From Streptomyces sp. NBC_00370 (lineage in GTDB: Bacteria > Actinomycetota > Actinomycetes > Streptomycetales > Streptomycetaceae), in assembly GCF_036084755.1 (NCBI RefSeq), contig NZ_CP107968.1, positions 4,650,001 through 4,714,000 on the forward strand: a DNA stretch of 64,000 bases, written 5' to 3'. Position numbers and translations under genes: made by a program. Of this stretch, positions 46,010-53,758 are shown piece by piece (position 1 is the stretch's first letter; the number at the start of each line of letters is the position of its first letter). The notes below the pieces were generated by a model. The model worked only from the letters and a program-made list of their open reading frames with translations. It did not search any database and was not told the origin of the DNA.

Positions 46010-46264
46010 ATGGCAGCGGGCACGATCCGCTACTGGGCCGCGGCGAAGGCGGCCGCAGGCGTCGCGGAGGAGCCGTATCTGGCCGATGACCTGGCCACGG
46101 CGCTCGACACGGCACGGCAGCGGCACCCGGGCGAGCTGGTCCGGGTACTCCAGCGGTGTTCGTTCCTTGTCGACGGTGACCCCGTCGGGTCCCGGGAGCA
46201 TGAGACCGTACGGCTTGCCGAGGGCGGCACGGTCGAGGTGCTCCCGCCGTTCGCAGGAGGGTGA
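46010..46264 (+). CDS. MoaD/ThiS-family small sulfur carrier-like protein
   Basis: The 84-residue protein has the beta-grasp pattern of MoaD/ThiS and ends in VLPPFAGG, the C-terminal Gly-Gly that is adenylated and thiocarboxylated in sulfur carriers. The ATG at 46010 follows GAAGGGAG. Proximity to a sulfurtransferase and a DsrE protein supports a sulfur-transfer role, but the pathway (molybdopterin, thiamin, cysteine or other) cannot be decided. Confidence 0.85.
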   Translation: MAAGTIRYWAAAKAAAGVAEEPYLADDLATALDTARQRHPGELVRVLQRCSFLVDGDPVGSREHETVRLAEGGTVEVLPPFAGG

Positions 46265-46274
46265 ACCGCAGAAG

Positions 46275-47771
46275 ATGAGCAGCGATCAGCAGTATCCGTA
46301 CGGCGAGCAGAGCGGCCAGACCGGCCAGGGCGGCCAGTACGGCGGGCACCAGCAGCCGAACGGGCACCAGCAGGGCAACGGCCAGCACCGGGCCGACGGT
46401 CAGCCGCAGCCGAACGGTCAGCCGCAGCCGCCGTACGACGAGTACGGCCGGTACCCGCAGGGACAGGCGCCGTACGACCCGGCGCCCCGGGCCCCCTCGT
46501 ACCCGGAGCCCGCCTACCCGGACCCCTCGTATCCGGACCACGCGTACCAGAACCCGGCTCAGGACCCGTCGTTCCAGGACCCGTCGTTCCAGGACCCGTC
46601 GTTCCAGGACCCCGGGACCCAGACCTGGCAGGGCCAGACCTGGGACACCCAGTACCAGCCGCAGATCCAGCCGCTGCAGCCGCCGCCCGCCCAGCCGCAG
46701 CCGCGCCCCCAGCCCCGGCACGCCGCGGCGGCCGACACCGCGTACCTGCCGCCGCAGGGCGGCTACCCGCTGCCGCCCGAGGTCCCTTCGCCGTCCCCGG
46801 TCGCGCCAGCCGCCGCCTCGTACGAGCCGTACGAGCCCCCGACACCGCCGCACGCGGCCCCGCCGCAGGCCACTCCGTCGCACGCCGCACCGCCGTACGG
46901 CGCCGCCCCGCAGGCCACTCCGCCGCAGGCCGCCGGCGCCTCCGCAGCCGCGCCCTTCGCCGATCCGTCCGCCGCCGCCGGTTACAGCTCGCCCACGACC
47001 ATGGGCAACACCCGCGTCACCGACGCCCAGCGGGCCCGCGCCGAGGGCCGGTCGCCGATCATTCCGCCCGGGATGCAGCCCGCGGGGCTGACCGCCGCGC
47101 TCGGCCTGCTGCTGGCCGGCGGCGCCGCCGTCGGGCCGTACGCGCTCGTCGTGCCGCTGGTGATCCTCCAGGCGGTGACCGCGGCCGGCTGGTTCCGGCT
47201 GAACGGCATGTGGCCGGCCCGGCAGGGCATCGCGCTCGCCTTCCTCGGCGGCCTCGTCTCCGACGTGGCGCTGCTCGCCGCGGGCAAGGAGAACGCGCCG
47301 GCGGCCATCATCGGCACGCTCGGCGTCTGGGTCCTGCTCACCGTCGTCCTCCAACTGCGCAGTCACGCGGGGGGTGACGAGCGGATGCAGGGCCTGATGG
47401 CCACCGTCGCCTCCGCCGCGCTCGCCATCATCGTCACCGGCCATCTCGCCGCGCCCTCGGACGCCGTCGTCGTCGGCGGGATCGCGGTGGCCGCCGCCAC
47501 CGTCGCCCGCGCGCTGCCGCTGCCCGCGGTCGCGTCCGTCGTGGTCGCGCTGCTGGTCTCGGCGGGCGCCGGGATCGCGGTCGGCGGCTTCACCGACCTG
47601 GGGTCGGGCGGCGCGCTGCTGGGCCTCGGCGCCGGGGTATGCGCCCTGATCGGACTGCGTGCGGCGAGTTACGACTACCCGTCCCGCTTCGTCCATATGA
47701 CCGCTGGTGTGGCTCTCCCGCTGGCGGCAGCGGCACCCGCCGTCTACTTGCTGGGGCGAGCGCTGACCTGA
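46275..47771 (+). CDS. membrane protein with long Pro/Gln/Tyr-rich N-terminal tail
   Basis: The 498-residue protein has a 255-residue low-complexity cytoplasmic region (PQGQAPYDPAP and four tandem QDPSF-like units) and then about seven membrane helices (residues about 270-495). No catalytic motif is seen. It begins 10 nt after the MoaD-like gene, so it is likely in the same transcript. The family is widespread in Streptomyces as a hypothetical integral membrane protein; the function is unknown. Confidence 0.85.
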   Translation: MSSDQQYPYGEQSGQTGQGGQYGGHQQPNGHQQGNGQHRADGQPQPNGQPQPPYDEYGRYPQGQAPYDPAPRAPSYPEPAYPDPSYPDHAYQNPAQDPSFQDPSFQDPSFQDPGTQTWQGQTWDTQYQPQIQPLQPPPAQPQPRPQPRHAAAADTAYLPPQGGYPLPPEVPSPSPVAPAAASYEPYEPPTPPHAAPPQATPSHAAPPYGAAPQATPPQAAGASAAAPFADPSAAAGYSSPTTMGNTRVTDAQRARAEGRSPIIPPGMQPAGLTAALGLLLAGGAAVGPYALVVPLVILQAVTAAGWFRLNGMWPARQGIALAFLGGLVSDVALLAAGKENAPAAIIGTLGVWVLLTVVLQLRSHAGGDERMQGLMATVASAALAIIVTGHLAAPSDAVVVGGIAVAAATVARALPLPAVASVVVALLVSAGAGIAVGGFTDLGSGGALLGLGAGVCALIGLRAASYDYPSRFVHMTAGVALPLAAAAPAVYLLGRALT

Positions 47772-47838
47772 TCGTCGTCACGTTAGGCTCACGGTCGTCA
47801 GGGGGACGTGTACGACCGATGGTGGGGGACACCGAGCG

Positions 47839-48588
47839 ATGCGTGGGCTTCGAATACTGCTGATTCTTGTCGTGATCCTGGCGGGTCTTTTCGTCGCCGC
47901 CGACCGGCTGGCGGTCAATTTCGCCGAGGGCAAGGTCGCCGACAAGATCAAGTCGAGCCAGGGCCTGGAAAGCGATCCCCAGGTCTCCATCAAGGGCTTT
48001 CCCTTCCTGACGCAGGTGGCCAACTCCCAGCTCGACGAGGTCGACATCACCCTCGACGGGGTCACCGCCACGACGGAGGGCCACTCGGTCCGGGTCACCG
48101 AGGTGCGGGCGGTCCTGAAGGACGTCCGGATCAACAGCAGCTTCTCGTCGGCGACCGCTTCGCAGGCCGACGGCGCGGCCAGCATCTCGTACGCCGACCT
48201 CAGCGGCTCGGCGCCCAAGGGCGCGACCGTCAGCTACGCGGGTCCTGAGCGCGCGGCCAAGGGGCAGGTCAAGGTGGCGGGCAAGCTGACCGACATCCTC
48301 AAGGGCGCGGGCATCCCGATGCCGGACGCGGTCGCGGCCCTGCTCGGCGACAAGGTCTTCACCGCGTACAGCGAGGTGTCCGTCTCGGACGGCAAGACCG
48401 TGCGGCTGCGTGCCAAGAGCCTCCCCGACCTGCCGGTGCCCGGCCTGGACGAACAGCTCCAGAAGCTGATCGACTACGACCTGAAGATCGACGGAATGCC
48501 GTCGTCGGTCGCGCTCAGCAAGGTGACGGCGTCCCCGGACGGACTGCGCTTCTCAGGGACGGGCACGGACGTCTCGCTGACCAGCTGA
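47839..48588 (+). CDS. DUF2993 (LmeA-like) membrane-anchored protein
   Basis: The 249-residue protein has one N-terminal helix (LRILLILVVILAGLFVAADRL) and an extracytoplasmic DUF2993 domain with SIKGFPFLTQV near residues 51-61 and repeated beta pairs. DUF2993 proteins resemble lipid-binding folds; the mycobacterial member LmeA affects lipomannan. The ATG at 47839 starts the signal-anchor directly. It precedes the sulfurtransferase leader by about 200 nt. Confidence 0.9.
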   Translation: MRGLRILLILVVILAGLFVAADRLAVNFAEGKVADKIKSSQGLESDPQVSIKGFPFLTQVANSQLDEVDITLDGVTATTEGHSVRVTEVRAVLKDVRINSSFSSATASQADGAASISYADLSGSAPKGATVSYAGPERAAKGQVKVAGKLTDILKGAGIPMPDAVAALLGDKVFTAYSEVSVSDGKTVRLRAKSLPDLPVPGLDEQLQKLIDYDLKIDGMPSSVALSKVTASPDGLRFSGTGTDVSLTS

Positions 48589-48788
48589 GCCGGGCTCAGG
48601 GGGCGGCCCGCACCGGGCCGGATGGTGAGACGACGGTGTCCGGCTCGTAGAAGAAATATGACCGGGAGAGCGCCGCCGGGCCTGGGAAATCGCATGCGTG
48701 AGCCAAAATTCTCACGGAGTGGACGATCGCGTCTCATCATGTGACACACCGGTGACATTGCCGCCGCCACGTCCTTACGATCGACCCT
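48589..48788 (+). other. spacer with promoter of the sulfurtransferase leader
   Basis: About 200 nt after the DUF2993 gene. The only features seen are the -35/-10 pair at 48752-48781. AT-richer bases around 48645-48715 (AGAAGAAATATG, CCAAAATTCTC) show no gene. Confidence 0.45.
48752..48781 (+). promoter_or_regulatory. promoter of the cysA leader transcript
   Basis: GTGACA (48752-48757) and TACGAT (48776-48781) are spaced 18 nt. Transcription would start near 48788-48789, exactly at the ATG of the leader ORF. Inferred from sequence. Confidence 0.5.
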
Positions 48789-48896
48789 ATGCAGTGCTTC
48801 ATCTGTGGCCTTCCGCAAGGAGGCCGCGCGGATCTCACCAAGCGGCGGGCAGTAGACCTGTGCCGCGTTTCCGCCATGCTCTGTCGCACTGTCTGA
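48789..48896 (+). CDS. Cys-containing leader peptide upstream of cysA
   Basis: A 35-residue frame starts at ATG 48789 and ends TGA 48896. Its C-terminal part LTKRRAVDLCRVSAMLCRTV resembles the short actinobacterial leader peptides with LCR...MLCR found before sulfur genes. Four Cys codons occur, two near the end. An AGGAGG lies inside the frame at 48819-48823, just before the conserved LTKRR, where no standard start codon is present. So either the 35-residue form is made from a leaderless ATG, or a noncanonical codon is used. It may sense cysteine supply by ribosome pausing. Confidence 0.6.
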   Translation: MQCFICGLPQGGRADLTKRRAVDLCRVSAMLCRTV

Positions 48897-49058
48897 GCGG
48901 GACATTCGCATTCCCGCATTCCCGGCCCCCGACCGTGTCAGGCGGCCCAGGGCCACCCCCGCGCCGTTCAGCGGGTCTCCCCCCTTCGCGCCTCTGGCGC
49001 CCGGAGACTGTCCACGAACCCGCACCATCTCGCCGCACCTGCCCCGGAGGAGAACAGC

Positions 49059-49898
49059 ATGAGCCGTAGTGACGTCCTGGTAGACGCCGACTGGGTCGAG
49101 GCCCACATCGACGACCCGAAGGTCGTCATCGTCGAGGTCGACGAGGACACCTCGGCGTATGACAAGAACCACATCAAGAACGCCGTCAAGATCGACTGGA
49201 AGTCCGACCTCCAGGACCCGGTCCGCCGCGACTTCGTCGACCAGGAGGGCTTCGAGAAGCTCCTGTCGGCCAGGGGCATCGGCAACGACGACACGGTCGT
49301 GCTCTACGGCGGCAACAACAACTGGTTCGCGTCGTACGCGTACTGGTACTTCAAGCTGTACGGCCACGACTCCGTCAAGCTCCTCGACGGCGGCCGCAAG
49401 AAGTGGGAGCTGGACTCCCGTGACCTGGTCGACGCCGTGCCCGAGCGCGCCGCCACCACGTACAAGGCGAAGGCGCAGGACACCTCGATCCGTGCCTACC
49501 GTGACGACGCCGTCGCCGCGATCGGCAGCCAGAACCTGGTCGACGTGCGCTCGCCCGACGAGTTCAGCGGCAAGCTGCTCGCCCCCGCGCACCTCCCGCA
49601 GGAGCAGTCGCAGCGTCCGGGCCACATCCCGTCCGCCCGCAACATCCCGTGGTCGAAGAACGCCAACGACGACGGCACCTTCAAGTCGGACGACGAGCTC
49701 AAGGAGCTCTACGGCGACGAGCAGGTCGACCTGGCGAAGGACACCATCGCGTACTGCCGTATCGGTGAGCGCTCCGCGCTGACCTGGTTCGTGCTGCACG
49801 AGCTGCTCGGCGTCCAGAACGTCAAGAACTACGACGGCTCGTGGACCGAGTACGGGTCCCTCGTCGGCGTGCCGATCGAGCTCGGCGCCGCCAAGTAA
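49059..49898 (+). CDS. cysA: thiosulfate sulfurtransferase (tandem rhodanese)
   Basis: The 279-residue protein has two rhodanese domains; the active-site Cys is in the second, YCRIGERSA (near residue 233). It moves sulfane sulfur from thiosulfate or another donor to a thiol. The start MSRSDVLVDADWVEAHIDD is typical of the actinobacterial enzyme and GGAGGAG lies 9 nt upstream. It forms an operon with the DUF1416 gene 47 nt downstream and is preceded by a leader peptide. Confidence 0.94.
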   Translation: MSRSDVLVDADWVEAHIDDPKVVIVEVDEDTSAYDKNHIKNAVKIDWKSDLQDPVRRDFVDQEGFEKLLSARGIGNDDTVVLYGGNNNWFASYAYWYFKLYGHDSVKLLDGGRKKWELDSRDLVDAVPERAATTYKAKAQDTSIRAYRDDAVAAIGSQNLVDVRSPDEFSGKLLAPAHLPQEQSQRPGHIPSARNIPWSKNANDDGTFKSDDELKELYGDEQVDLAKDTIAYCRIGERSALTWFVLHELLGVQNVKNYDGSWTEYGSLVGVPIELGAAK

Positions 49899-49945
49899 GC
49901 ACGTCCCGACCAGCAATCACGCCTGACCCCGGAGGACTGAACAGT

Positions 49946-50233
49946 ATGTGTGGAGCACAGGCCGGCGGCCCGGACGCCTCGACGATCAAGCCCGGTGAGA
50001 CCACGATCCAGGGTTCCGTGACCCGTGACGGCGAGCCCGTCACCGGTTACGTACGCCTGCTGGACTCGACCGGTGAGTTCACCGCCGAGGTGCCCACCTC
50101 GGCGACCGGGCAGTTCCGCTTCTACGCGGCGGAAGGTACCTGGACCGTGCGCGCACTGGTCCCCGGGGGCACGGCCGACCGTACGGTCGTCGCGCAGACG
50201 GGCGGTCTCTCCGAGGTCGCCATCGCCGTTTGA
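49946..50233 (+). CDS. DUF1416 protein
   Basis: The 95-residue protein starts MCGAQAGGPDASTIKPGE, matching DUF1416. This small beta-sandwich-like family is nearly always encoded right after the sulfurtransferase in actinomycetes. The second-residue Cys is conserved. The role is unknown, probably tied to sulfur transfer. GGAGG precedes the ATG. Confidence 0.92.
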   Translation: MCGAQAGGPDASTIKPGETTIQGSVTRDGEPVTGYVRLLDSTGEFTAEVPTSATGQFRFYAAEGTWTVRALVPGGTADRTVVAQTGGLSEVAIAV

Positions 50234-50245
50234 CAGCTGTCCGAC

Positions 50246-50279
50246 GGAACTGCTGATCGGCCGGAACTGCTGATCGGCC
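50246..50279 (+). repeat. 17-bp tandem repeat after the DUF1416 gene
   Basis: GGAACTGCTGATCGGCC occurs twice in direct succession just before the terminator. Confidence 0.9.
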
Positions 50280-50282
50280 GGA

Positions 50283-50330
50283 GGACCGCACCCCAGGGGA
50301 GTTGGACGCTCACTGGAAGGGGTGCGGTCC
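50283..50330 (+). terminator. terminator of the cysA-DUF1416 operon
   Basis: Perfect 12-bp arms GGACCGCACCCC and GGGGTGCGGTCC enclose a 24-nt loop and are followed by TTCG. Confidence 0.75.
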
Positions 50331-50342
50331 TTCGTGCCGTCG

Positions 50343-50348
50343 TACGCT
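50343..50348 (+). promoter_or_regulatory. -10 element of leaderless DUF3099 promoter
   Basis: TACGCT ends 6 nt before ATG 50355. No ribosome site is present, so a leaderless mRNA is likely. Confidence 0.45.
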
Positions 50349-50354
50349 GGAAAC

Positions 50355-50624
50355 ATGTACACGCGACGGCGTCGCGCTTATTTCCTGCTCATGGGCGGAT
50401 GCCTGGTCCTGTTCGTCTCCGCCTGGTCCTTCGTGCGGCTGTGGTCGGTTCCGGCCGCCGTCGCCATGGCCGTGGTGGCCATGGTCATCCCGCCCGTCGC
50501 CGCGATCGTCGGAAACCGGCGGGGCAAGGACGACCGCTGGTGGGACGAGCCGCCGGACGACGCCAAGTCGGACGAGTGGTGGGACGAGATGGACGACAAG
50601 AAGCGCCCCCGCCGCCCTCAGTAG
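50355..50624 (+). CDS. DUF3099 small membrane protein
   Basis: The 89-residue protein starts MYTRRRRAYFLLMGGCLVLF, with two hydrophobic helices and a charged C-terminus rich in Trp and Asp (DEWWDEMDDKKR). It matches DUF3099, an actinobacterial family of unknown role. The ATG at 50355 is supported by the -10 element; an extension to 50322 lies in the terminator. Its 3' end overlaps the convergent DsrE gene by 7 nt. Confidence 0.86.
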   Translation: MYTRRRRAYFLLMGGCLVLFVSAWSFVRLWSVPAAVAMAVVAMVIPPVAAIVGNRRGKDDRWWDEPPDDAKSDEWWDEMDDKKRPRRPQ

Positions 50625-50986
50625 ACGAGGGCCTGTACGCCGTCGGCCATGATCTCGCTGACGAAGACCTGCGCCCCGGCGATCCGTACGCCCTCGATGA
50701 GGTCCTTCTCCGCGATGTCCCGCCGGGCCGCGCACTGGGTGCAGAGCGTGATCTGTCCGCCGGCCTGGATCGACTCGATCAGGTCGGGCAGCGGCGCCGA
50801 ATGCGGGAGTTCGAACTCGGCTGCCCGGCCGGGCAGCGCGAACCACGCGGATTCGCCCGTCAGCCACAGGGACACCTCGACACCGCTGGCGACGGCGACG
50901 GCCGCCACCGTGAAGGCCTGGGAACAGCGCTCGGGGGCGTCGGCCCCGGCCGTCACTTTGATCACGAGCTTCTTCGCCGATTGCAT
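50618..50986 (-). CDS. DsrE-family protein
   Basis: The 122-residue protein has the DsrE/TusD fold: KKLVIKVTAGADAPERCSQAF at the start and the functional Cys region ITLCTQCAARRDI (near residue 80). These proteins carry sulfur or act as peroxiredoxin-like partners. The ATG at 50986 (MQSAKKL) is the conserved start. It lies near the sulfurtransferase, supporting a shared sulfur-relay role. Confidence 0.88.
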   Translation of the reverse strand: MQSAKKLVIKVTAGADAPERCSQAFTVAAVAVASGVEVSLWLTGESAWFALPGRAAEFELPHSAPLPDLIESIQAGGQITLCTQCAARRDIAEKDLIEGVRIAGAQVFVSEIMADGVQALVY

Positions 50987-51090
50987 ATACCGAACTGTAA
51001 TCCGCCCCTGTACAACCGCGTTTCCCTCTCGCAAGTCAGCTCTGTGCGCAGGTAATTGGTACCTGCAGCCAGGTCTCGTGGGGGACCCCC

Positions 51091-51807
51091 TTGAAAACGA
51101 AACGAAGACGCGGCCGTACGACGCTGATCGTCGTCGCGGCGGCCGTGCTCGGCGTCGTCGCCGGCACGGCGACCGGATACGCCGTACAGGCGGACCGCGC
51201 GCCGAAGGCGCTGCCGCCGCTGAACCAGCCGGGTCTGGCGTACCCGGCGAAGTCCCTTCCCGAGGGCAAGGAGCCCGAGCCGCTGACCGTGGCGCACGAC
51301 GCCGGGCTCAAGACCTCGGGCGACCTGCGGAAGCTGTTGATCAGCAAGCCCAGGGGCGCGACCAAGGTCGAGGGGAGCGAGGACGGCTGGATGGCGCTCG
51401 ACACCTACGCCGGCCACTTCGCCGACCCGGAATCCCTGATCACGTCGCTGGCCCCCAGTTTCCGGCGGGCCGTGAACGTCTCCTGGAACGAAGGCAAGAA
51501 CCGTGAGGTGGTCGTCACCCTCGTCCAGTTCAAACCCAGCGCGTTCCAGGACGCCGCCGGCTATGCGCTGGACCAGCAGTCGTACATGCCCGGAGCGACC
51601 GCGGCCGGCAACAACGGCTCGGTGATCGAGGGCACCGACGACGGCCGCTACTGGGTGTACGACAACCCCCGTCACCAGTCGCGCAACAGGGCCAGAGCAG
51701 TGGCCTGGCGCGGCGACATCATGATGGAGATCGACATCTTCGACAGGGGCACGATCCGCGAGAGCGCCATCAGGACGCTGGCCGAGCGGCAGATGGAGCG
51801 CCTGTGA
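51091..51807 (+). CDS. membrane-anchored exported protein, paralogue 1 of 3
   Basis: The 238-residue protein has a basic start, one membrane helix (about 10-32) and an extracytoplasmic domain containing GDLRKLLISKPRGA. I do not recognise the family. The start is TTG 51091 with GTGGGGGA upstream. Similar layout and the recurring L(R/S)K(L/Q)L motif link it to the two genes that follow. The stop overlaps the next GTG (GTGA), so the three are coupled. Confidence 0.75.
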   Translation: MKTKRRRGRTTLIVVAAAVLGVVAGTATGYAVQADRAPKALPPLNQPGLAYPAKSLPEGKEPEPLTVAHDAGLKTSGDLRKLLISKPRGATKVEGSEDGWMALDTYAGHFADPESLITSLAPSFRRAVNVSWNEGKNREVVVTLVQFKPSAFQDAAGYALDQQSYMPGATAAGNNGSVIEGTDDGRYWVYDNPRHQSRNRARAVAWRGDIMMEIDIFDRGTIRESAIRTLAERQMERL

Positions 51808-52610
51808 ACGAGGAAGAAGTCAGCACGCCCGCGCCGGGGGCCGTGCCGGTCACACCGGACGACGTTCCGCAGGTCCCCGCGCCCCGCCGCCGGGTGCGCC
51901 GGATCCTCGGGATCGCACTGCCCGTCGTACTCGTGCTCGGTGCCGTCGGCGGCGGTGCGGTGTACGTCAAATCCACCGTCGACGGTGCCGACAGGACCGT
52001 CCCCACCAAGCTGTGGCAGGCGGCACGCGCCAAACCGAACCGGGATCCGGCGGCGAACGCGTACAAGGGCCGCACCGACACCGAGCTGAGCAAGCAACTG
52101 CTGCCCGCGCCCGAGGGCTACCGCCTCGGTCCTGACCTCGACGAGTTCGGGAACGACACCTCGCTCTCGGCCCAGCAGGCCAGAGCGCTCCTGAAGGGCA
52201 GCGGTGAGGGCCTTCCGAGCAGGGTGCGCACCGAGATGAACAAGGAGATCGAGAAGGTCGGCATCAAGGGCATGGCCGCACGCTCCTACGTGGCCGCGAC
52301 CGGCGACCTGGTCGTCGAGACGTTCGTGACGCAGATGAAGGACCGCTCGGCCGTGGCGGACATGTACCGGAACGCTTCGAGCATCGGCGGACGCAAGGGT
52401 CCTGCCGTCAAGGGCCAGAAGAACGCCAAGTGCTTTTTGGCGCCCGAGGGCTTGGAGTTCGATCCCCGCTACATGGTGTGCACGGCGTACAAGGGCGAAC
52501 TCTTCATCAAGGTGAACGCCTTCGGTACGGAGCCGCTCGCGGCGTCCGAGGTCGCCGGCCTGCTCGGTGACCAGCTCGACCGTATCGACACCCCGGGGAA
52601 GGCCGTATGA
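51804..52610 (+). CDS. membrane-anchored exported protein, paralogue 2 of 3
   Basis: The 268-residue protein has a short acidic/Pro-rich cytoplasmic tail, a membrane helix (about 34-56), and an exported domain with LSKQLLPAPEGYRLGPDLDE. Two Cys (AKCFLAPEG and MVCTAY) could form a disulfide. The GTG at 51804 overlaps the previous stop, and its own stop overlaps the next ATG. Function is unknown. Confidence 0.75.
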   Translation: MNEEEVSTPAPGAVPVTPDDVPQVPAPRRRVRRILGIALPVVLVLGAVGGGAVYVKSTVDGADRTVPTKLWQAARAKPNRDPAANAYKGRTDTELSKQLLPAPEGYRLGPDLDEFGNDTSLSAQQARALLKGSGEGLPSRVRTEMNKEIEKVGIKGMAARSYVAATGDLVVETFVTQMKDRSAVADMYRNASSIGGRKGPAVKGQKNAKCFLAPEGLEFDPRYMVCTAYKGELFIKVNAFGTEPLAASEVAGLLGDQLDRIDTPGKAV

Positions 52611-53512
52611 CCGAGCAGATCACCCCGCTGTCGGCCGACGCGACCGTACCGGCCGCCGAGCCCGCCCCCGTACCGGTCGCCGAGCCCGCGCCCGTACCGC
52701 TCGGCGCGTTCCCGCCCCCGCCCACCGAGCCGCCGGTCGTCGGCGTCCGGCCGCCCCGGCGCGTGCTGCGCGCGGTCGCCCGGTGGACACTCGCGGCGGT
52801 GGTCTTCGCCGGGGTCGGCGGCGGGGTCGCCTACGGCATCACCGGCATGGACCGCGACGACGTCCCCGGCCTCGCCACGCGGAGCGACGGCCGCTGGGAC
52901 TACCCGAAGCTGTCCCTCCCCGCGCTGCCCGCGGGCTCCCCGCGCCCCTTCACCGTGGGCAACGACGGTGAGATCCACTACGCCGACCTGCGGAAGCTGC
53001 TCCTGCCCGCGCCTGCGGGCGCCGTCCAGGACAAGAAGCTGACCGGCGGCTGGATCAGTAACGCCCAGTACCTCTCGGAGTACGAGGCGGACAGCCGCGA
53101 GGTCATGGCGTCGGGCCTGCGCAACCTCCCCGTACGGCACATCGCGGCGCGTGGCTGGACGATGCCGGACGGCACCAGCACGCGGATCTACCTGCTGGCG
53201 TTCCTGTCGGTCAGCGCGGCCAACGACTACAAGGACGCGCAGATCCAGTCCCACGCCGGCCTCGACGCCGGCACCCCGCTCACCTCCGCGCCCCAGACCA
53301 CCCTCGACAACGGCTGGCCCGGCGATCTCCAGGTCTCGGACACCTCGGTCAGCGTGTTCACCGAGCTCAAGCCGTACGGGGCCACCCATGTGCGGCAGGC
53401 GTACGTGCTGGCGGGTGACACCCTCGCGCTGGTGATCGAGGAGAAGAAGGGCACCGCTCCCGCCGTGCCGTTCCATCAGACGCTGCTGCTGCAGAGCCAG
53501 CTGCTCGGCTGA
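52607..53512 (+). CDS. membrane-anchored exported protein, paralogue 3 of 3
   Basis: The 301-residue protein has a Pro/Ala/Val repeat tail (AEPAPVPVAEPAPVPLG), a membrane helix (about 56-78) and an exported domain with ADLRKLLLPAPAGAVQDKKL. It is the last of three overlapping genes. A hairpin follows 23 nt after its stop. Function is unknown; the coupled order implies a complex or sequential action at the cell surface. Confidence 0.75.
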   Translation: MTEQITPLSADATVPAAEPAPVPVAEPAPVPLGAFPPPPTEPPVVGVRPPRRVLRAVARWTLAAVVFAGVGGGVAYGITGMDRDDVPGLATRSDGRWDYPKLSLPALPAGSPRPFTVGNDGEIHYADLRKLLLPAPAGAVQDKKLTGGWISNAQYLSEYEADSREVMASGLRNLPVRHIAARGWTMPDGTSTRIYLLAFLSVSAANDYKDAQIQSHAGLDAGTPLTSAPQTTLDNGWPGDLQVSDTSVSVFTELKPYGATHVRQAYVLAGDTLALVIEEKKGTAPAVPFHQTLLLQSQLLG

Positions 53513-53535
53513 CCGGCCCACCTCCGGAAGAAGGC

Positions 53536-53565
53536 CCGGTCCCCACCCATTAGGCTGGGGACCGG
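53536..53565 (+). terminator. hairpin after the three-gene operon
   Basis: Perfect 10-bp arms CCGGTCCCCA and TGGGGACCGG enclose 10 nt. There is no T-run, so termination may be partial. Confidence 0.6.
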
Positions 53566-53601
53566 CCGTTCCGCTCATCCCGCTCATCCGAGGAGCACTC
53601 C

Positions 53602-53703
53602 GTGCTTGAGGACACTTACACCTCTCTGCTGATCCTGGTCTGCGTCGCCGTGCTCGCCTTCACCGTCCTGGTCGTGAAGAAGCTGTACCAGGGCCAGCGC
53701 TGA
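53602..53703 (+). CDS. 33-residue single-helix membrane protein
   Basis: A frame of 33 codons starts at GTG 53602 (GAGGAG 6 nt upstream) and ends TGA 53703. The product, MLEDTYTSLLILVCVAVLAF and on to VVKKLYQGQR, is one membrane helix with a short acidic head and a basic cytoplasmic tail. Codon bias is strong. It lies between the three-gene operon and the nitrobindin-like gene. No named family is known to me. Confidence 0.72.
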   Translation: MLEDTYTSLLILVCVAVLAFTVLVVKKLYQGQR

Positions 53704-53758
53704 CAGCCTCCAGCACCGGCAATTCCCACCAAGACCCAGCCAAGAGACTGAGCCGCTC

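Noticed and set aside
46560..46615. Tandem repeat resembling a CRISPR-like array
   Set aside because: It is four in-frame QDPSF-type codon repeats with no spacers; no CRISPR array or cas gene was found in the window.
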